From contig CAWIGZ010000001.1 in assembly GCA_963835825.1 (NCBI GenBank), positions 2,232,001-2,296,000 of the forward strand: DNA of 64,000 bases, written 5' to 3'. The stretch's first letter is position 1. Every line of letters starts with the position of its first letter. Below, piece by piece: positions 16,899-25,046 of the stretch. Under the pieces are notes generated by a model. The model was not told where the DNA came from. It worked only from the letters and a program-made list of their open reading frames with translations, and did not search any database. Source of the DNA: JADGRB01 sp963835825. GTDB lineage: Bacteria > Myxococcota_A > Polyangia > Fen-1088. Made by a program: the position numbers and the translations under genes.

Positions 16899-18176
16899 CT
16901 GACGCTCCTGACCGAGCACGCGACGGGCGGCCCGCCGGCCGCTGGCGATGGCGCCGTGGACCGTGCCGTTGTTGCCGTCGGACTCGGTCGCCTCCCCCGC
17001 GAAGAAGAGCGTCTCGTCGATGGGAACGGCGAGCTCGTCGCCCGCCTCGCTGCCGCCCACGCCGGGATAGCTGTAGGCGCCGCGGGCGAACGGATCCGCG
17101 AGCCAGTCGTGGGTGAAGCCGCCGCGCAGCTCCTGGCGCAGCCGGTCCGGGGCGACCTCCAGCGCCGCCGCGGCCGCCGCCACCGCCGCGTCCACCCGCG
17201 CGGCGCTGCTCATCCCGGCGAGCGCTCGCGCGTTGCGCCCCCCTGCCCAGCCGGTCACGACGGGAAACGGCGGCGGCCGGCTGACCCACCAGACGGGAAA
17301 CGGCGGCTCGCCCGTCATCAGGAACCCACCGGGGGGAAAGCGCTCCGGCGCCACCCAGGCGTCGCCGGCCAGACAGAGGCTCACCCGCTCGGCGTCGCCC
17401 ATCTCCAGACGGGAGACGGCGTCTTCCTTGTCGGCGAGCCTCGGGGAGAACGCGATCGCCCCGGCCTTGAGCACGCCCAGCGGGACGGTCACGATGAGCT
17501 GCGGGGCGGCGAGCTCCTCGCCCGCCGACGTCCGGACGGCGACGCGCCGGCGCCCCCAGCTGACGGCCGTGACGACGGTGCCAAGCCGCACCTCGCAGAG
17601 GTCGGGATCGATGCGTTGAAAGATGGCGGTGACCAATCCGTCGTACCCGCCCACGAAACGAAACTGGCGGTCGGCCCCGGGGCGCTCGTCGGCGGCCGTG
17701 TTCTTGCGCAGCGCCTGGACGCTGAAGCGAGCCGGATCGGCGGCGTGGTATCCCGCAACGAACGCCAGGCTCTGTGCCTTGATCTCGGGCGCGACGTCCA
17801 CCCGTTCGACGAGCTGCTGGAACGATTCGTCGGGGCCCTCCGACGACGCGTGGGCCAGCACCACGTCCATCGCCGAGAAGATGTCGGCGGCCGCCTCCCG
17901 GCGCGCGCCCGTCGAACGGGGCGCGCCGCGCTCGGTCTCGCGCAGCGCCAGCGCGGCCGCGCGCGCCACGCTCAGGGTCTCCTCGACGGCGCCGTGCACG
18001 AACTCGGCGCCCAGCTCGACCGGTCCGTCGGGCGTGTGGTGGGTCAGGATCCGCCCGCCCAGCCGCTCGCGGGCCTCGGCCAGCAGGACGCGCTTGCCCG
18101 CCGCGGTGAGCTCGCGCGCGGCGGTCAGCCCGGCGACGCCGGCGCCGATGATGAGGACGTCGGGCGCCGCGCTCAT
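16890..18176 (-). CDS. Flavin-dependent amine oxidase (monoamine oxidase family)
   Basis: This 428-residue protein starts with the FAD dinucleotide motif LIIGAGVAGLTAARELTAAG and LLAEARERLGGRI at residues 8-45. It ends with the C-terminal FAD/substrate segment FFAGEATESDGNNGTVHGA. A GAEFVHG motif after the first FAD segment is typical of polyamine or monoamine oxidases. It has no signal peptide, so it is cytosolic. The amine substrate cannot be told. It is divergent from a GNAT gene with only 29 bases between the starts, so both may be controlled from one short promoter region. Confidence 0.85.
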   Translation of the reverse strand: MSAAPDVLIIGAGVAGLTAARELTAAGKRVLLAEARERLGGRILTHHTPDGPVELGAEFVHGAVEETLSVARAAALALRETERGAPRSTGARREAAADIFSAMDVVLAHASSEGPDESFQQLVERVDVAPEIKAQSLAFVAGYHAADPARFSVQALRKNTAADERPGADRQFRFVGGYDGLVTAIFQRIDPDLCEVRLGTVVTAVSWGRRRVAVRTSAGEELAAPQLIVTVPLGVLKAGAIAFSPRLADKEDAVSRLEMGDAERVSLCLAGDAWVAPERFPPGGFLMTGEPPFPVWWVSRPPPFPVVTGWAGGRNARALAGMSSAARVDAAVAAAAAALEVAPDRLRQELRGGFTHDWLADPFARGAYSYPGVGGSEAGDELAVPIDETLFFAGEATESDGNNGTVHGAIASGRRAARRVLGQERQSG

Positions 18177-18205
18177 GCCGTATCCTCGCAGCCGGAAGCT
18201 GCGCG

Positions 18206-18856
18206 ATGGCCGGACCCGTGAACCTGGAGCAACTGAGATCCTCCGAGGGAGAGACGTTCCGGCAACTCTACGCGATCTACGCCGCGTCGATCGCCGCGCG
18301 CGAGCAGAAGGGCGAGCCCTGGATCGCCGCGATGGTCGGCGATCCCCAGTATCGCGTCTGGCTGGCGACGGACGGCGGAGTCGTGCGGGGGTTCAGCATC
18401 CTGTTCGTGCCGGCGGCCGGCGGATTCGCGCTGCTCGAGTACCTGGGCGTCGCGCCGGAGCAGCGCAATCGCGGCCTGGGCGCCACGCTGTTCCGGCAGA
18501 CGGTGGCGCAGGCCGTGACCCCCGAGGGACACCAGCTCCCGGTGGTGATGGAGGTCGACGCCGATCGCGAAGCGTCGAGCGACCGCGCGCTCCGGACGCG
18601 GCGGGAGCAGTTCTATCGCCGTCTCGGGTGCCGTCGGATCGCCGAGCTCCCGTATGTCATGCCGCTCGACGGCGAGGGAGCGCCGCCCGAGATGAACCTC
18701 TTCGTCTGCGCAGAGGCTCCGCTCGGCGGCCTGGCCCGAAGCGAGGTCGAGCGGTGGCTGGAGACGATTTATCGCGACGTCTATCACCGCCCGCCCGACG
18801 ATCCGCGTCTGGCGCAAATGCTGGCCGGCCTGCCCGATCCCGTGGGGCTCGATTGA
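18206..18856 (+). CDS. GNAT family N-acetyltransferase
   Basis: This 216-residue protein carries the GNAT acetyl-CoA motif LGVAPEQRNRGLGATLF at about residues 90-106 and a following RREQFYRRLGCRRI segment typical of motif B. It is cytosolic. Because it is divergent from an amine oxidase, a joint role in amine metabolism (acetylation versus oxidation) is possible; this is inference from position. Confidence 0.78.
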   Translation: MAGPVNLEQLRSSEGETFRQLYAIYAASIAAREQKGEPWIAAMVGDPQYRVWLATDGGVVRGFSILFVPAAGGFALLEYLGVAPEQRNRGLGATLFRQTVAQAVTPEGHQLPVVMEVDADREASSDRALRTRREQFYRRLGCRRIAELPYVMPLDGEGAPPEMNLFVCAEAPLGGLARSEVERWLETIYRDVYHRPPDDPRLAQMLAGLPDPVGLD

Positions 18857-18873
18857 ACGAGAGACGAGAGCGA

Positions 18874-18893
18874 GATTTGTTGTACGACAAATC
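18874..18893. terminator. AT-rich near-palindrome after the GNAT gene
   Basis: GATTTGT and ACAAATC flank TGTACG, giving a stem of 7 to 9 bp. It starts 18 bases after the stop codon and stands out as AT-rich. It may be a terminator (without a T-run) or an operator for the downstream beta-helix gene. Confidence 0.4.
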
Positions 18894-19077
18894 GTCCTGA
18901 TCTGTCCCACGGCTGAGCGTTTTTCGCTGGCAGCGTCGAGCTGGCTCGGGCATCTAGGAACGACCCCCTGCGTCCGCAGCTCACGCGAAACGGGACGCCC
19001 CCGCGTGAAGCCCGCCTCGGGTCCCCAGCGACCCCCAGCGACAGCTGCGCGCGCACACGCGACACGAAGGAGAAGGC

Positions 19078-20846
19078 ATGCCCATCCGACGGTCCGACGA
19101 GCCCTTCCAGGATTGATTGTGCCGATGCTCGGCGCCGCCAGCCTGGTGGCGTGCGTGGCGGCATCAGGACCCGAGCGCCGTGAGCGTGGAGTCCGCCGCG
19201 CTCAGCACGGGCAGCGGCCTGCGCGCCGACTACTTCAGCAATCAGAGCCTGACCGCGCCCGCCGCGCTCAGCCGCACGGACGCGACCGTCAACTTCAACT
19301 GGGGGACCGGGTCACCCAGCCCGTCGCTGCCCAGCGACCACTTCTCCGTGCGATGGAGCGGCCAGGTCGAAGCCGCTCTACAGCCGAGAGGTACACCTTC
19401 ATCACGTCCAGCGACGACGGAATCCGCCTGTGGGTGAACGGCCAGCAGCTCATCGACAACTGGACCGATCACGGCCGCGCGCAGGAACAGCGGCACGATC
19501 GCGCTGACCGCCGGGCAGCGGGCCGACCTCCGACTCGAATATCTACGAGAACGCCGGCAGCGCGCTCGCGCAGCTCTCCTGGACGAGCAGCAGCCAGGCG
19601 AGACAGATCATTCCGTCGGCGCAGCTCTATCTGCCGTCCACCGGCGGCACCGGCACGGGCGGCACGCGAGGCGGCACTGGCGGCGTCTGTCGGCAGGGGC
19701 GGAGCGATCGGGAGCGGCGGCATCGTCGGCACGGGCGGCACGACCGCCACCGGTGGCATCGTCGGCACGGGCGGGGCGACCGCCACCGGCGGCACGACCG
19801 GCACCGGCGGCGCGACCGCCATTCCGACCCACTGCACGAGCGCTCTGCCGGCGGGCGCGCAGGCCGCGGACGTCTCTCATCCCACCACCGTGATCGGGAC
19901 GGGCACGGCCGCGAGCTGCAGCTTCAGCGCCCTCGCCGCGGCTGTTAGCAAGGGTGGCGTCATCACCTTCAACTGCGGCGCTGCGCCGGTCACGATCGCG
20001 GTCACCGCCACGATGAATCTCCCCACCGGCGCCGACACCGTGCTCGACGGCGGCGGTCGGATCACGCTCGACGGTCAGAATGCCGTCCGGATCTTGAGCT
20101 TCAATCACGACGATTTCATGGTCAACGACACGCGCGTGACGTTGCAGAACCTCTCGTTGGTCAACGGGAAGGCCGTCCCGACGCAGGCGATCCCGGCGGC
20201 GCCGGCGCCCTGCTCCCAGGGCTGGAACGACGGCGAGGGGGGCACCCTCTACATGCGCGACGGCAACCTGACCGTGGTCAATTGCACCTTCTCGCACAAC
20301 CAGGCGGCGCCGCTCGGCCCGGACACCGGGGGCGGCGCGATCTATCTGCTCGCGAGCAAGAACGGGGCGTTCGTCGCGGGCAGCGTCTTCACCGGCAACA
20401 CGGCCAGCAACGCGGGCGCGGTGGGCGGCCTGTTCGCACAGCTCGAGATCTGCAACAGCCTCTTCCAGGGGAACACCGCGACCGGCCACGGAGCGAACGA
20501 CGACGACAGCTCCCAGTGCTCGGTCATCAACAACAACCAGCACGAGGTCGGCTCCGGGGGAAACGGGGGCGCCATCTACCAGGACGGCGGAAACTCCACC
20601 AACGTCATCCTGTGTGGCGACGACATCGTCGGCAACAGCGCCGGGACGGGCGCGTTCGGCGGCGGCGTGTTCATGACGAGCAACGACTTCAGCGGCACGC
20701 TGCGCGTTCAGGACTCCGTCATCACCGGCAACACCGGCGGCTCCTGGACGCAGGTGGCGCAGGGGTCGGTCACCGACCTCGGGACCGCCTTCGGCGTCAA
20801 CGCGCTCAGCGCCAGCGTCGTGAATTCGACGTTGCAGGGTCGTTAG
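19078..20846 (+). CDS. PA14 plus right-handed beta-helix lipoprotein (several frameshifts in the first third)
   Basis: The ATG at 19078 has an excellent GGAG site. The product is spread over three frames. It starts with a signal region (LPGLIVPMLGAASLVAC), then the first PA14 strands (GLRADYFSNQSLTAPAAL and HFSVRWSGQVE), then YTFITSSDDGIRLWVNGQ with LIDNWTDH, then LAQLSWTSSSQARQIIP. Joining these needs about four single-base corrections; one is an extra T in GAATATCTACGAG near 19550. From about 19690 the frame is clean: a TGG-repeat linker and about 330 residues of a beta-helix (HCTSALP...LDGGGRITLDG...GGAIYQDGGNS). PA14 domains bind carbohydrate and beta-helices are common in pectin- or surface-acting proteins. 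It is probably a surface polysaccharide-binding or -cleaving lipoprotein. Confidence 0.65.
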
Positions 20847-20876
20847 GGGGCGTCGCCCTAAAGGCGACGGTGAGCG
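20847..20876 (+). repeat. Dispersed intergenic hairpin element, copy 3 (short)
   Basis: Directly after the beta-helix stop, CGTCGCC (20851-20857) and GGCGACG (20863-20869) pair around CTAAA, followed by GTGAGCG. The stem, the A-rich loop and the flank match copy 1, but the downstream ~50 bases are absent. It again lies between convergent genes. Confidence 0.68.
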
Positions 20877-20891
20877 CCCAGCTGGCGAGAG

Positions 20892-21473
20892 TCAGGAGCG
20901 CCCCTTCCGCTTGTCGAAACCGTGGAAGGGGGAGCGGTCGCCCGCCTCCCAGGCCTTGCGGAGGCCGGGAGCGGCCAGGTCCCAGTCGGGGCGGATCTCG
21001 CTGGTGACGGCCCGCAGATCGTGCCAGAGGTCGACCACCGACGGACGGCCCCAGAACCAGTAGCCGTTGTAGATCCGGTGGACCACCAGGCGCGGCTTGA
21101 GCACCAGGGTGTGAGGGATCATCGGGTCGTGCTCGGGGTCGGTGTACTCCTGGATGTCGAGGTCCTTCTGGACCTTCCGCGCCGGATCGGAGAGGAACGT
21201 CCACTGCGCGCCGACCGAGGCGCGGAACTCCTGCAGCGTGTGGTGGTCGTCGGTGGCGATGGTGACGACCTGGGTGTAGGCGACGGCGATCCTCGGGTAG
21301 AACGCGGCGAGCTCCAGGTGCTGCTGGTGCTCCTTCGGGCAGTAGTGCCCCCGGGCCAAGGTGAGAACGAGGGGGTCCTCCCCCTGCAGCTCGCTCAGCT
21401 TGCGCGGCGTGCCGGTGTGATCGGGCAGCTCGTAGTCGGGAAAGGTGCCGCCGGGCACGATGTCAGGGCGCAT
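20892..21473 (-). CDS. Peroxiredoxin-like (AhpC/TSA, redoxin) protein
   Basis: This 193-residue protein has the thioredoxin-fold redoxin layout: PDYELPDHTGTPRKLSEL, then the strand LVLTLARGHYCPKEHQQHLEL with the single candidate peroxidatic Cys, then VAYTQVVTIATDD and FLSDPARKVQKDLDI. There is no second obvious resolving Cys, so it would be of the 1-Cys type. It has no signal peptide. The substrate peroxide is not known. Confidence 0.75.
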   Translation of the reverse strand: MRPDIVPGGTFPDYELPDHTGTPRKLSELQGEDPLVLTLARGHYCPKEHQQHLELAAFYPRIAVAYTQVVTIATDDHHTLQEFRASVGAQWTFLSDPARKVQKDLDIQEYTDPEHDPMIPHTLVLKPRLVVHRIYNGYWFWGRPSVVDLWHDLRAVTSEIRPDWDLAAPGLRKAWEAGDRSPFHGFDKRKGRS

Positions 21474-21609
21474 GCTTGGACTCCTTCCGTCTCGGCAAGG
21501 TAGTCAGCCGACGGCCCGAGGCCAGATGGTCGTCGACAATCCGGCCCAGCTGGCCGAGTAGCTGGTCGGCGGTGTCCGGCGATTCGATCTGGTACCTTGG
21601 TGCGTTCCC

Positions 21610-22377
21610 ATGACCAAGACGATGATCGTGGCGTTGGCGGCAGCAATCGCCGCCGGGGCGTGCAGCGCCAGATCGCATCCGAAGGCGGCGGTGGAATCCG
21701 CCGCGCCGCGCGTGCAGGTGTGGCCCGGAATGGAGGTCGCGTCGGTGGCCGACATCCCCGGCGCGTGGGCGGCGCCCTGGACGAACGGCACCTTCTTCCT
21801 GAAAGATGACAAGTTGCCGGCGCATGCCGCCCGCCGCCTGGCCCGCTGCGCCAATCTGGCCGGCGTCTCCGAGGGCGACGTACGGCTCTCGCTGGAGTGG
21901 GAGCGCTACAGCCTCCGAGAGAAGCTGCTCCGGTGCGGCGCCCTGGCGGAGGTCGCGAAGGCCCATCCGGCGCGGGTGAGCCATGTTCGCGACCTGGTGA
22001 GCATGAACGACCCCGGCGACGTGCTGCCCGCTGCCGTGTCGCCCGCCGCCGCCGCGCCGGCGAAGGCGGCCGATCCGGCCGCCGCGGCGTCGCCGCTCAC
22101 CGCTTCAGCGTCCTGGCGGGCGCGCGATCCGACGCTGACGTTCGACCGCGGCGGGGCCCGGCCGGGATACCAGGAGCTCGTCGTGGGGGGCGCCTACCGG
22201 GGCCGGCTGACCTGGTGGGCCGCCGGCGACTTCGACGGCGACGGCGTCGAGGACGTCGTCATGTTCTCGAACCTCGCGCCGACGGCGGCGGCCAACGCCC
22301 CCAATGTCATGCGCGCCTTCGTGCTCACCCGGAAGCAGGCGGGCGGCCCGGTCACGATCGTCAAAGAGATCCGATGA
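21610..22377 (+). CDS. Lipoprotein of unknown function with a DFDGDG calcium-type loop
   Basis: This 255-residue protein has a lipoprotein signal (MTKTMIVALAAAIAAGAC). It has a charged middle with two Cys (ARCANLAG, LLRCGAL), an Ala/Pro linker, and a C-terminal segment AAGDFDGDGVEDVVMFSNL, which resembles the Ca2+-binding loop of FG-GAP/dockerin-type repeats. No family is recognised. Its last 17 bases overlap the 3' end of the methyltransferase gene on the other strand. Confidence 0.6.
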   Translation: MTKTMIVALAAAIAAGACSARSHPKAAVESAAPRVQVWPGMEVASVADIPGAWAAPWTNGTFFLKDDKLPAHAARRLARCANLAGVSEGDVRLSLEWERYSLREKLLRCGALAEVAKAHPARVSHVRDLVSMNDPGDVLPAAVSPAAAAPAKAADPAAAASPLTASASWRARDPTLTFDRGGARPGYQELVVGGAYRGRLTWWAAGDFDGDGVEDVVMFSNLAPTAAANAPNVMRAFVLTRKQAGGPVTIVKEIR

Positions 22378-23728
22378 TCGGGCCGGCGAGCTCGGGCAGC
22401 GTCGCGAAGAACGCCCGAAGCTGCTCCAGGATGCGAGCAGAATCGAAGCCCCAGAGCCGTCCCATCTCGTTGGCCACCTCGACCAACGACCGGGTGCCGT
22501 CGACCAACGAGATGACGCTCCCCGCAAACACGGACTTTCGTCCGAGCGCAACCAGATCGGCCGTCAAAGGGATGGGGAGGCTGGCGTCCGCAATCCAGGG
22601 CGGGGTCTCGTCTCGGGGCACGAACCCGCTCGCCTCTCCCGACTTACGCGCGGCGAACCAGAACACCGTCTCGATTCGCCTCGAGCCGCTCACCGGCGAG
22701 TCGAAGTAGGGGACGTCGTCCCGGCCCCGCTCGCCCAGCTCGAACGCGCTGGAGGCGACCAGGTCCCAGATCTCCTCGATGGTGTAGCTCTCCGCCAGGC
22801 CCTGCTTGAAGCGCAGCGGTCCGAGGTTGACCCAGAGGCCACCCGGGCGGAGGACGCGGTTCACGGCCGCCGCGGTCTCGCGGAAATCGCGGCCGGTGGC
22901 GTCGACGAACCAGGGCGTCAGCACCGCATCGAGAGAGCCTGGCGCGAACGGCGGGCGCAGGGCATCGGCGAACGCGAACGAGAACCCCTCCCCGATCGCG
23001 GCGGGCCCCCGGAGTTGCCGCATGATGACGACCTCCGCCTCCGCGTGGGGAGCGACAGGAAACTCCGGCAGCGTCACGACCTCGCCCCGGAGCAAGCGCT
23101 CGGCGACCAGCAGCGGCAGCGGGTTCAGGTCCAGCGCCCAGGTCGCCGTCGGCCGCAGCGACCGGTGAAGATCGAGGGCCAGGCGGCCGGCGCCCGCGCC
23201 GTAGACCGCCAGGCGTCCCGGCTCCTCGCCCAGCAGCCGCGCGGCGAGGGCCCGCGTCAGCTCGGCCTCCTTGTCGCCCCAGACCCAGTCCCGAAACAGA
23301 TTCTCCGACCATTCGAGCACCGGGCTGCCGCTCGACTCCGGGCTGCTGGGCAGAAGCTGCGAATCGCCCTGCTTGAGATCGTCGAAGAGCGCCTCCACCC
23401 GCGCGCTTTGCTCCTCGCAGGCGGCGATGACGCGCTCGATTCGCGCCCGCGTGCGGGGCAGCGGAGCGGCCGCCTCGGCCTCGCCGCGCCACCGTTCGAG
23501 CGTGGAGCGCGTCTCGGCGACGAACTCGGCCAGCCTGGCCAGCCACAGCGAGCGCCACAGCGGGGGATCCGGCACCAGGCAGGGGATGGTGCCGACGAAG
23601 GGATACCGCGTCTGACAGCGCCGGCATAGCAACGCGCTCGCCACGAACTCCAGCGGACCGTCATCCGGCGCTCCTTCGGGGCAGCGCGGGCAGGCGAGTC
23701 CTGCCGTCATGGGGGGGCTGAAGGGCAT
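22361..23728 (-). CDS. Zinc-ribbon SAM-dependent methyltransferase with PqqD-like C-terminus
   Basis: This 455-residue cytosolic protein has three parts. An N-terminal zinc ribbon uses Cys13, Cys16, Cys35 and Cys38 (CPRC...CRRC), like Trm112-type domains. A class I methyltransferase core has the SAM loop AVYGAGAGRLALDL at about 174-187, the acidic strand end WALDLNPLPL and VLRPGGLWVNLGPL at about 295; these resemble the carnosine N-methyltransferase (N2227-like) group. A C-terminal winged-helix-like stretch (VISLVDGTRSLVEVANEMG) recalls PqqD or MTase-associated wHTH domains. The substrate is unknown. It is the last gene of a five-gene operon, 30 bases after the 2OG oxygenase gene. Confidence 0.72.
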   Translation of the reverse strand: MPFSPPMTAGLACPRCPEGAPDDGPLEFVASALLCRRCQTRYPFVGTIPCLVPDPPLWRSLWLARLAEFVAETRSTLERWRGEAEAAAPLPRTRARIERVIAACEEQSARVEALFDDLKQGDSQLLPSSPESSGSPVLEWSENLFRDWVWGDKEAELTRALAARLLGEEPGRLAVYGAGAGRLALDLHRSLRPTATWALDLNPLPLLVAERLLRGEVVTLPEFPVAPHAEAEVVIMRQLRGPAAIGEGFSFAFADALRPPFAPGSLDAVLTPWFVDATGRDFRETAAAVNRVLRPGGLWVNLGPLRFKQGLAESYTIEEIWDLVASSAFELGERGRDDVPYFDSPVSGSRRIETVFWFAARKSGEASGFVPRDETPPWIADASLPIPLTADLVALGRKSVFAGSVISLVDGTRSLVEVANEMGRLWGFDSARILEQLRAFFATLPELAGPIIGSL

Positions 23729-23758
23729 CGGGGCTCCGCGGAGGCTGTCGGAGCCAGT

Positions 23759-24340
23759 CTATCTGAAATTGAAGGTGACCACGATCCGCTGAGAATGCTC
23801 GAGCGGGTGCATGCTCGCGTGGTAGTGCCTGCCGTCGAAGAACACCATCCGCCCCTTCTTGGGGGAGATCCTGGCGAGCTCCGTGAACTTGCCCTCGTTG
23901 GCGTAGCTCACGGACTGTTCGAGGCTCACCTTGTCGAACGTCTCGTTGAAGACGACGGTGTCGCCGTCTGAATCGTTGACGTAGTAGAGGCCGACCAGAT
24001 GGGGCTCGTAAAAGTCGACGTGGGGATTGTGGTACGGCACGTCGAGCACCGTCCTCGGAAACATGCCCAGCCGGACGCGAATGAGATCGTTGAACTTCAG
24101 CTTGGCCTTGTCGAGCGAGACGAACAGCAGCGGCACCAGCAACGCGTTGATGACCGACGACACGGGCGACGGCGACGCGATGTCGTAGGCCATGTGAAAG
24201 AATCCCCCGTAACTCTGGGAGAACTTCAATCCGGGCCGGGCCGTCTCCTTGTGAAAGTACCAGCCCAGGGCGGAGGTCTCCGCTTCGAGCTGATCCTGGT
24301 AGGCCTTCGGGATCACGTCATCGAGCTGGAGCAGCTGCAT
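23759..24340 (-). CDS. 2-oxoglutarate/Fe(II)-dependent oxygenase
   Basis: This 193-residue protein has the full facial triad of the prolyl-hydroxylase-type double-stranded beta-helix: His107 and Asp109 in PHVDFY, the distal His174 in FFDGRHYHAS, and Arg185 in HSQRIVVTF to bind 2-oxoglutarate. It has no signal peptide. The size suits a small hydroxylase acting on a peptide or small molecule. Its ATG begins three bases after the stop of the cytochrome-like lipoprotein, so it is translationally coupled to an export operon and followed by a methyltransferase. The substrate is unknown. Confidence 0.82.
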   Translation of the reverse strand: MQLLQLDDVIPKAYQDQLEAETSALGWYFHKETARPGLKFSQSYGGFFHMAYDIASPSPVSSVINALLVPLLFVSLDKAKLKFNDLIRVRLGMFPRTVLDVPYHNPHVDFYEPHLVGLYYVNDSDGDTVVFNETFDKVSLEQSVSYANEGKFTELARISPKKGRMVFFDGRHYHASMHPLEHSQRIVVTFNFR

Positions 24341-24343
24341 CGG

Positions 24344-25030
24344 TCAATCGTGGGCGCCGAGGGCAATCCAGTCGAGGATCTTCGACCGGTCCGCGTCGGT
24401 CAGCTCCGCCGTCCCGGCGCCGTTGACGTTGGGCATCGGATCCCCACAGGGCCGCGCGTTGCCGACCGTCGTGCCGGGCGGGCACGATGACGAGATACAG
24501 GCGAGCGCGTCCAACCCGTACAGCTTGTAGGCCATGAAGCTGCTCCCGACGTGCCCCGGGTCCGCCCGCTTCATGGTCGGCGCGCCGACCGAGGCTGACA
24601 GCAACGCCGCCTTCACGGTCGCCGGCGGATCGACGAACGACAGCGTCATCGTCCCGGCGAAGTTGATGCTGGCCGCCGGGCTGCCGTGGCAGATTCTCGT
24701 TTGCCCGCACCCGGGCGCAGGGCTGGCCGCGGTTCCGGGATCCGTATTGCTGATGATGGGGTAGATGTCGGTCGCAAAGGACGGAGCGGTGGTGGTCGTC
24801 GGAACGTAGTTCATCAACATCGCGCAGATGCCCGACTGCCCTCCGCCGCCCCCGCCCGTTCCGGGACTCCCGCCCGTTGCGGTGCTTCCGCCCGTCCCGG
24901 TGCTCCCGCCCGTCGCGCTGCTCCCGCCGGTCCCGCTGGAAGCCGGCGGTTCGCTGCTGGCGCAGGAAACCGCGCAAAGTGAGGCCAAGAACAGAGAAAT
25001 CCCCGCAGACGCAAATCCGAGCCGCATCAA
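24344..25030 (-). CDS. Cytochrome-like lipoprotein with an atypical CX5CH motif
   Basis: This 228-residue protein has a lipobox (LASLCAVSC), a short TGG-repeat linker, then a small cytochrome-like domain. Instead of CXXCH it has CGQTRICHG, that is CX5CH. A downstream CGDPMPNVNG could supply the axial Met, and the closing ELTDADRSKILDWIALGAHD is the usual end of such domains. It lies 16 bases after the DUF1552 gene. Proteins like this accompany DUF1592/DUF1552 pairs in Myxococcota. Whether haem is bound through the long spacing is open. Confidence 0.68.
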   Translation of the reverse strand: MMRLGFASAGISLFLASLCAVSCASSEPPASSGTGGSSATGGSTGTGGSTATGGSPGTGGGGGGQSGICAMLMNYVPTTTTAPSFATDIYPIISNTDPGTAASPAPGCGQTRICHGSPAASINFAGTMTLSFVDPPATVKAALLSASVGAPTMKRADPGHVGSSFMAYKLYGLDALACISSSCPPGTTVGNARPCGDPMPNVNGAGTAELTDADRSKILDWIALGAHD

Positions 25031-25046
25031 TGCTCCGTCGAGGCCG

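Noticed and set aside
22361..24340. RiPP biosynthesis cluster based on the 2OG oxygenase and the PqqD-like methyltransferase
   Set aside because: No precursor peptide gene, cyclase, lanthipeptide synthase or radical SAM enzyme is present nearby, so the label is not supported.
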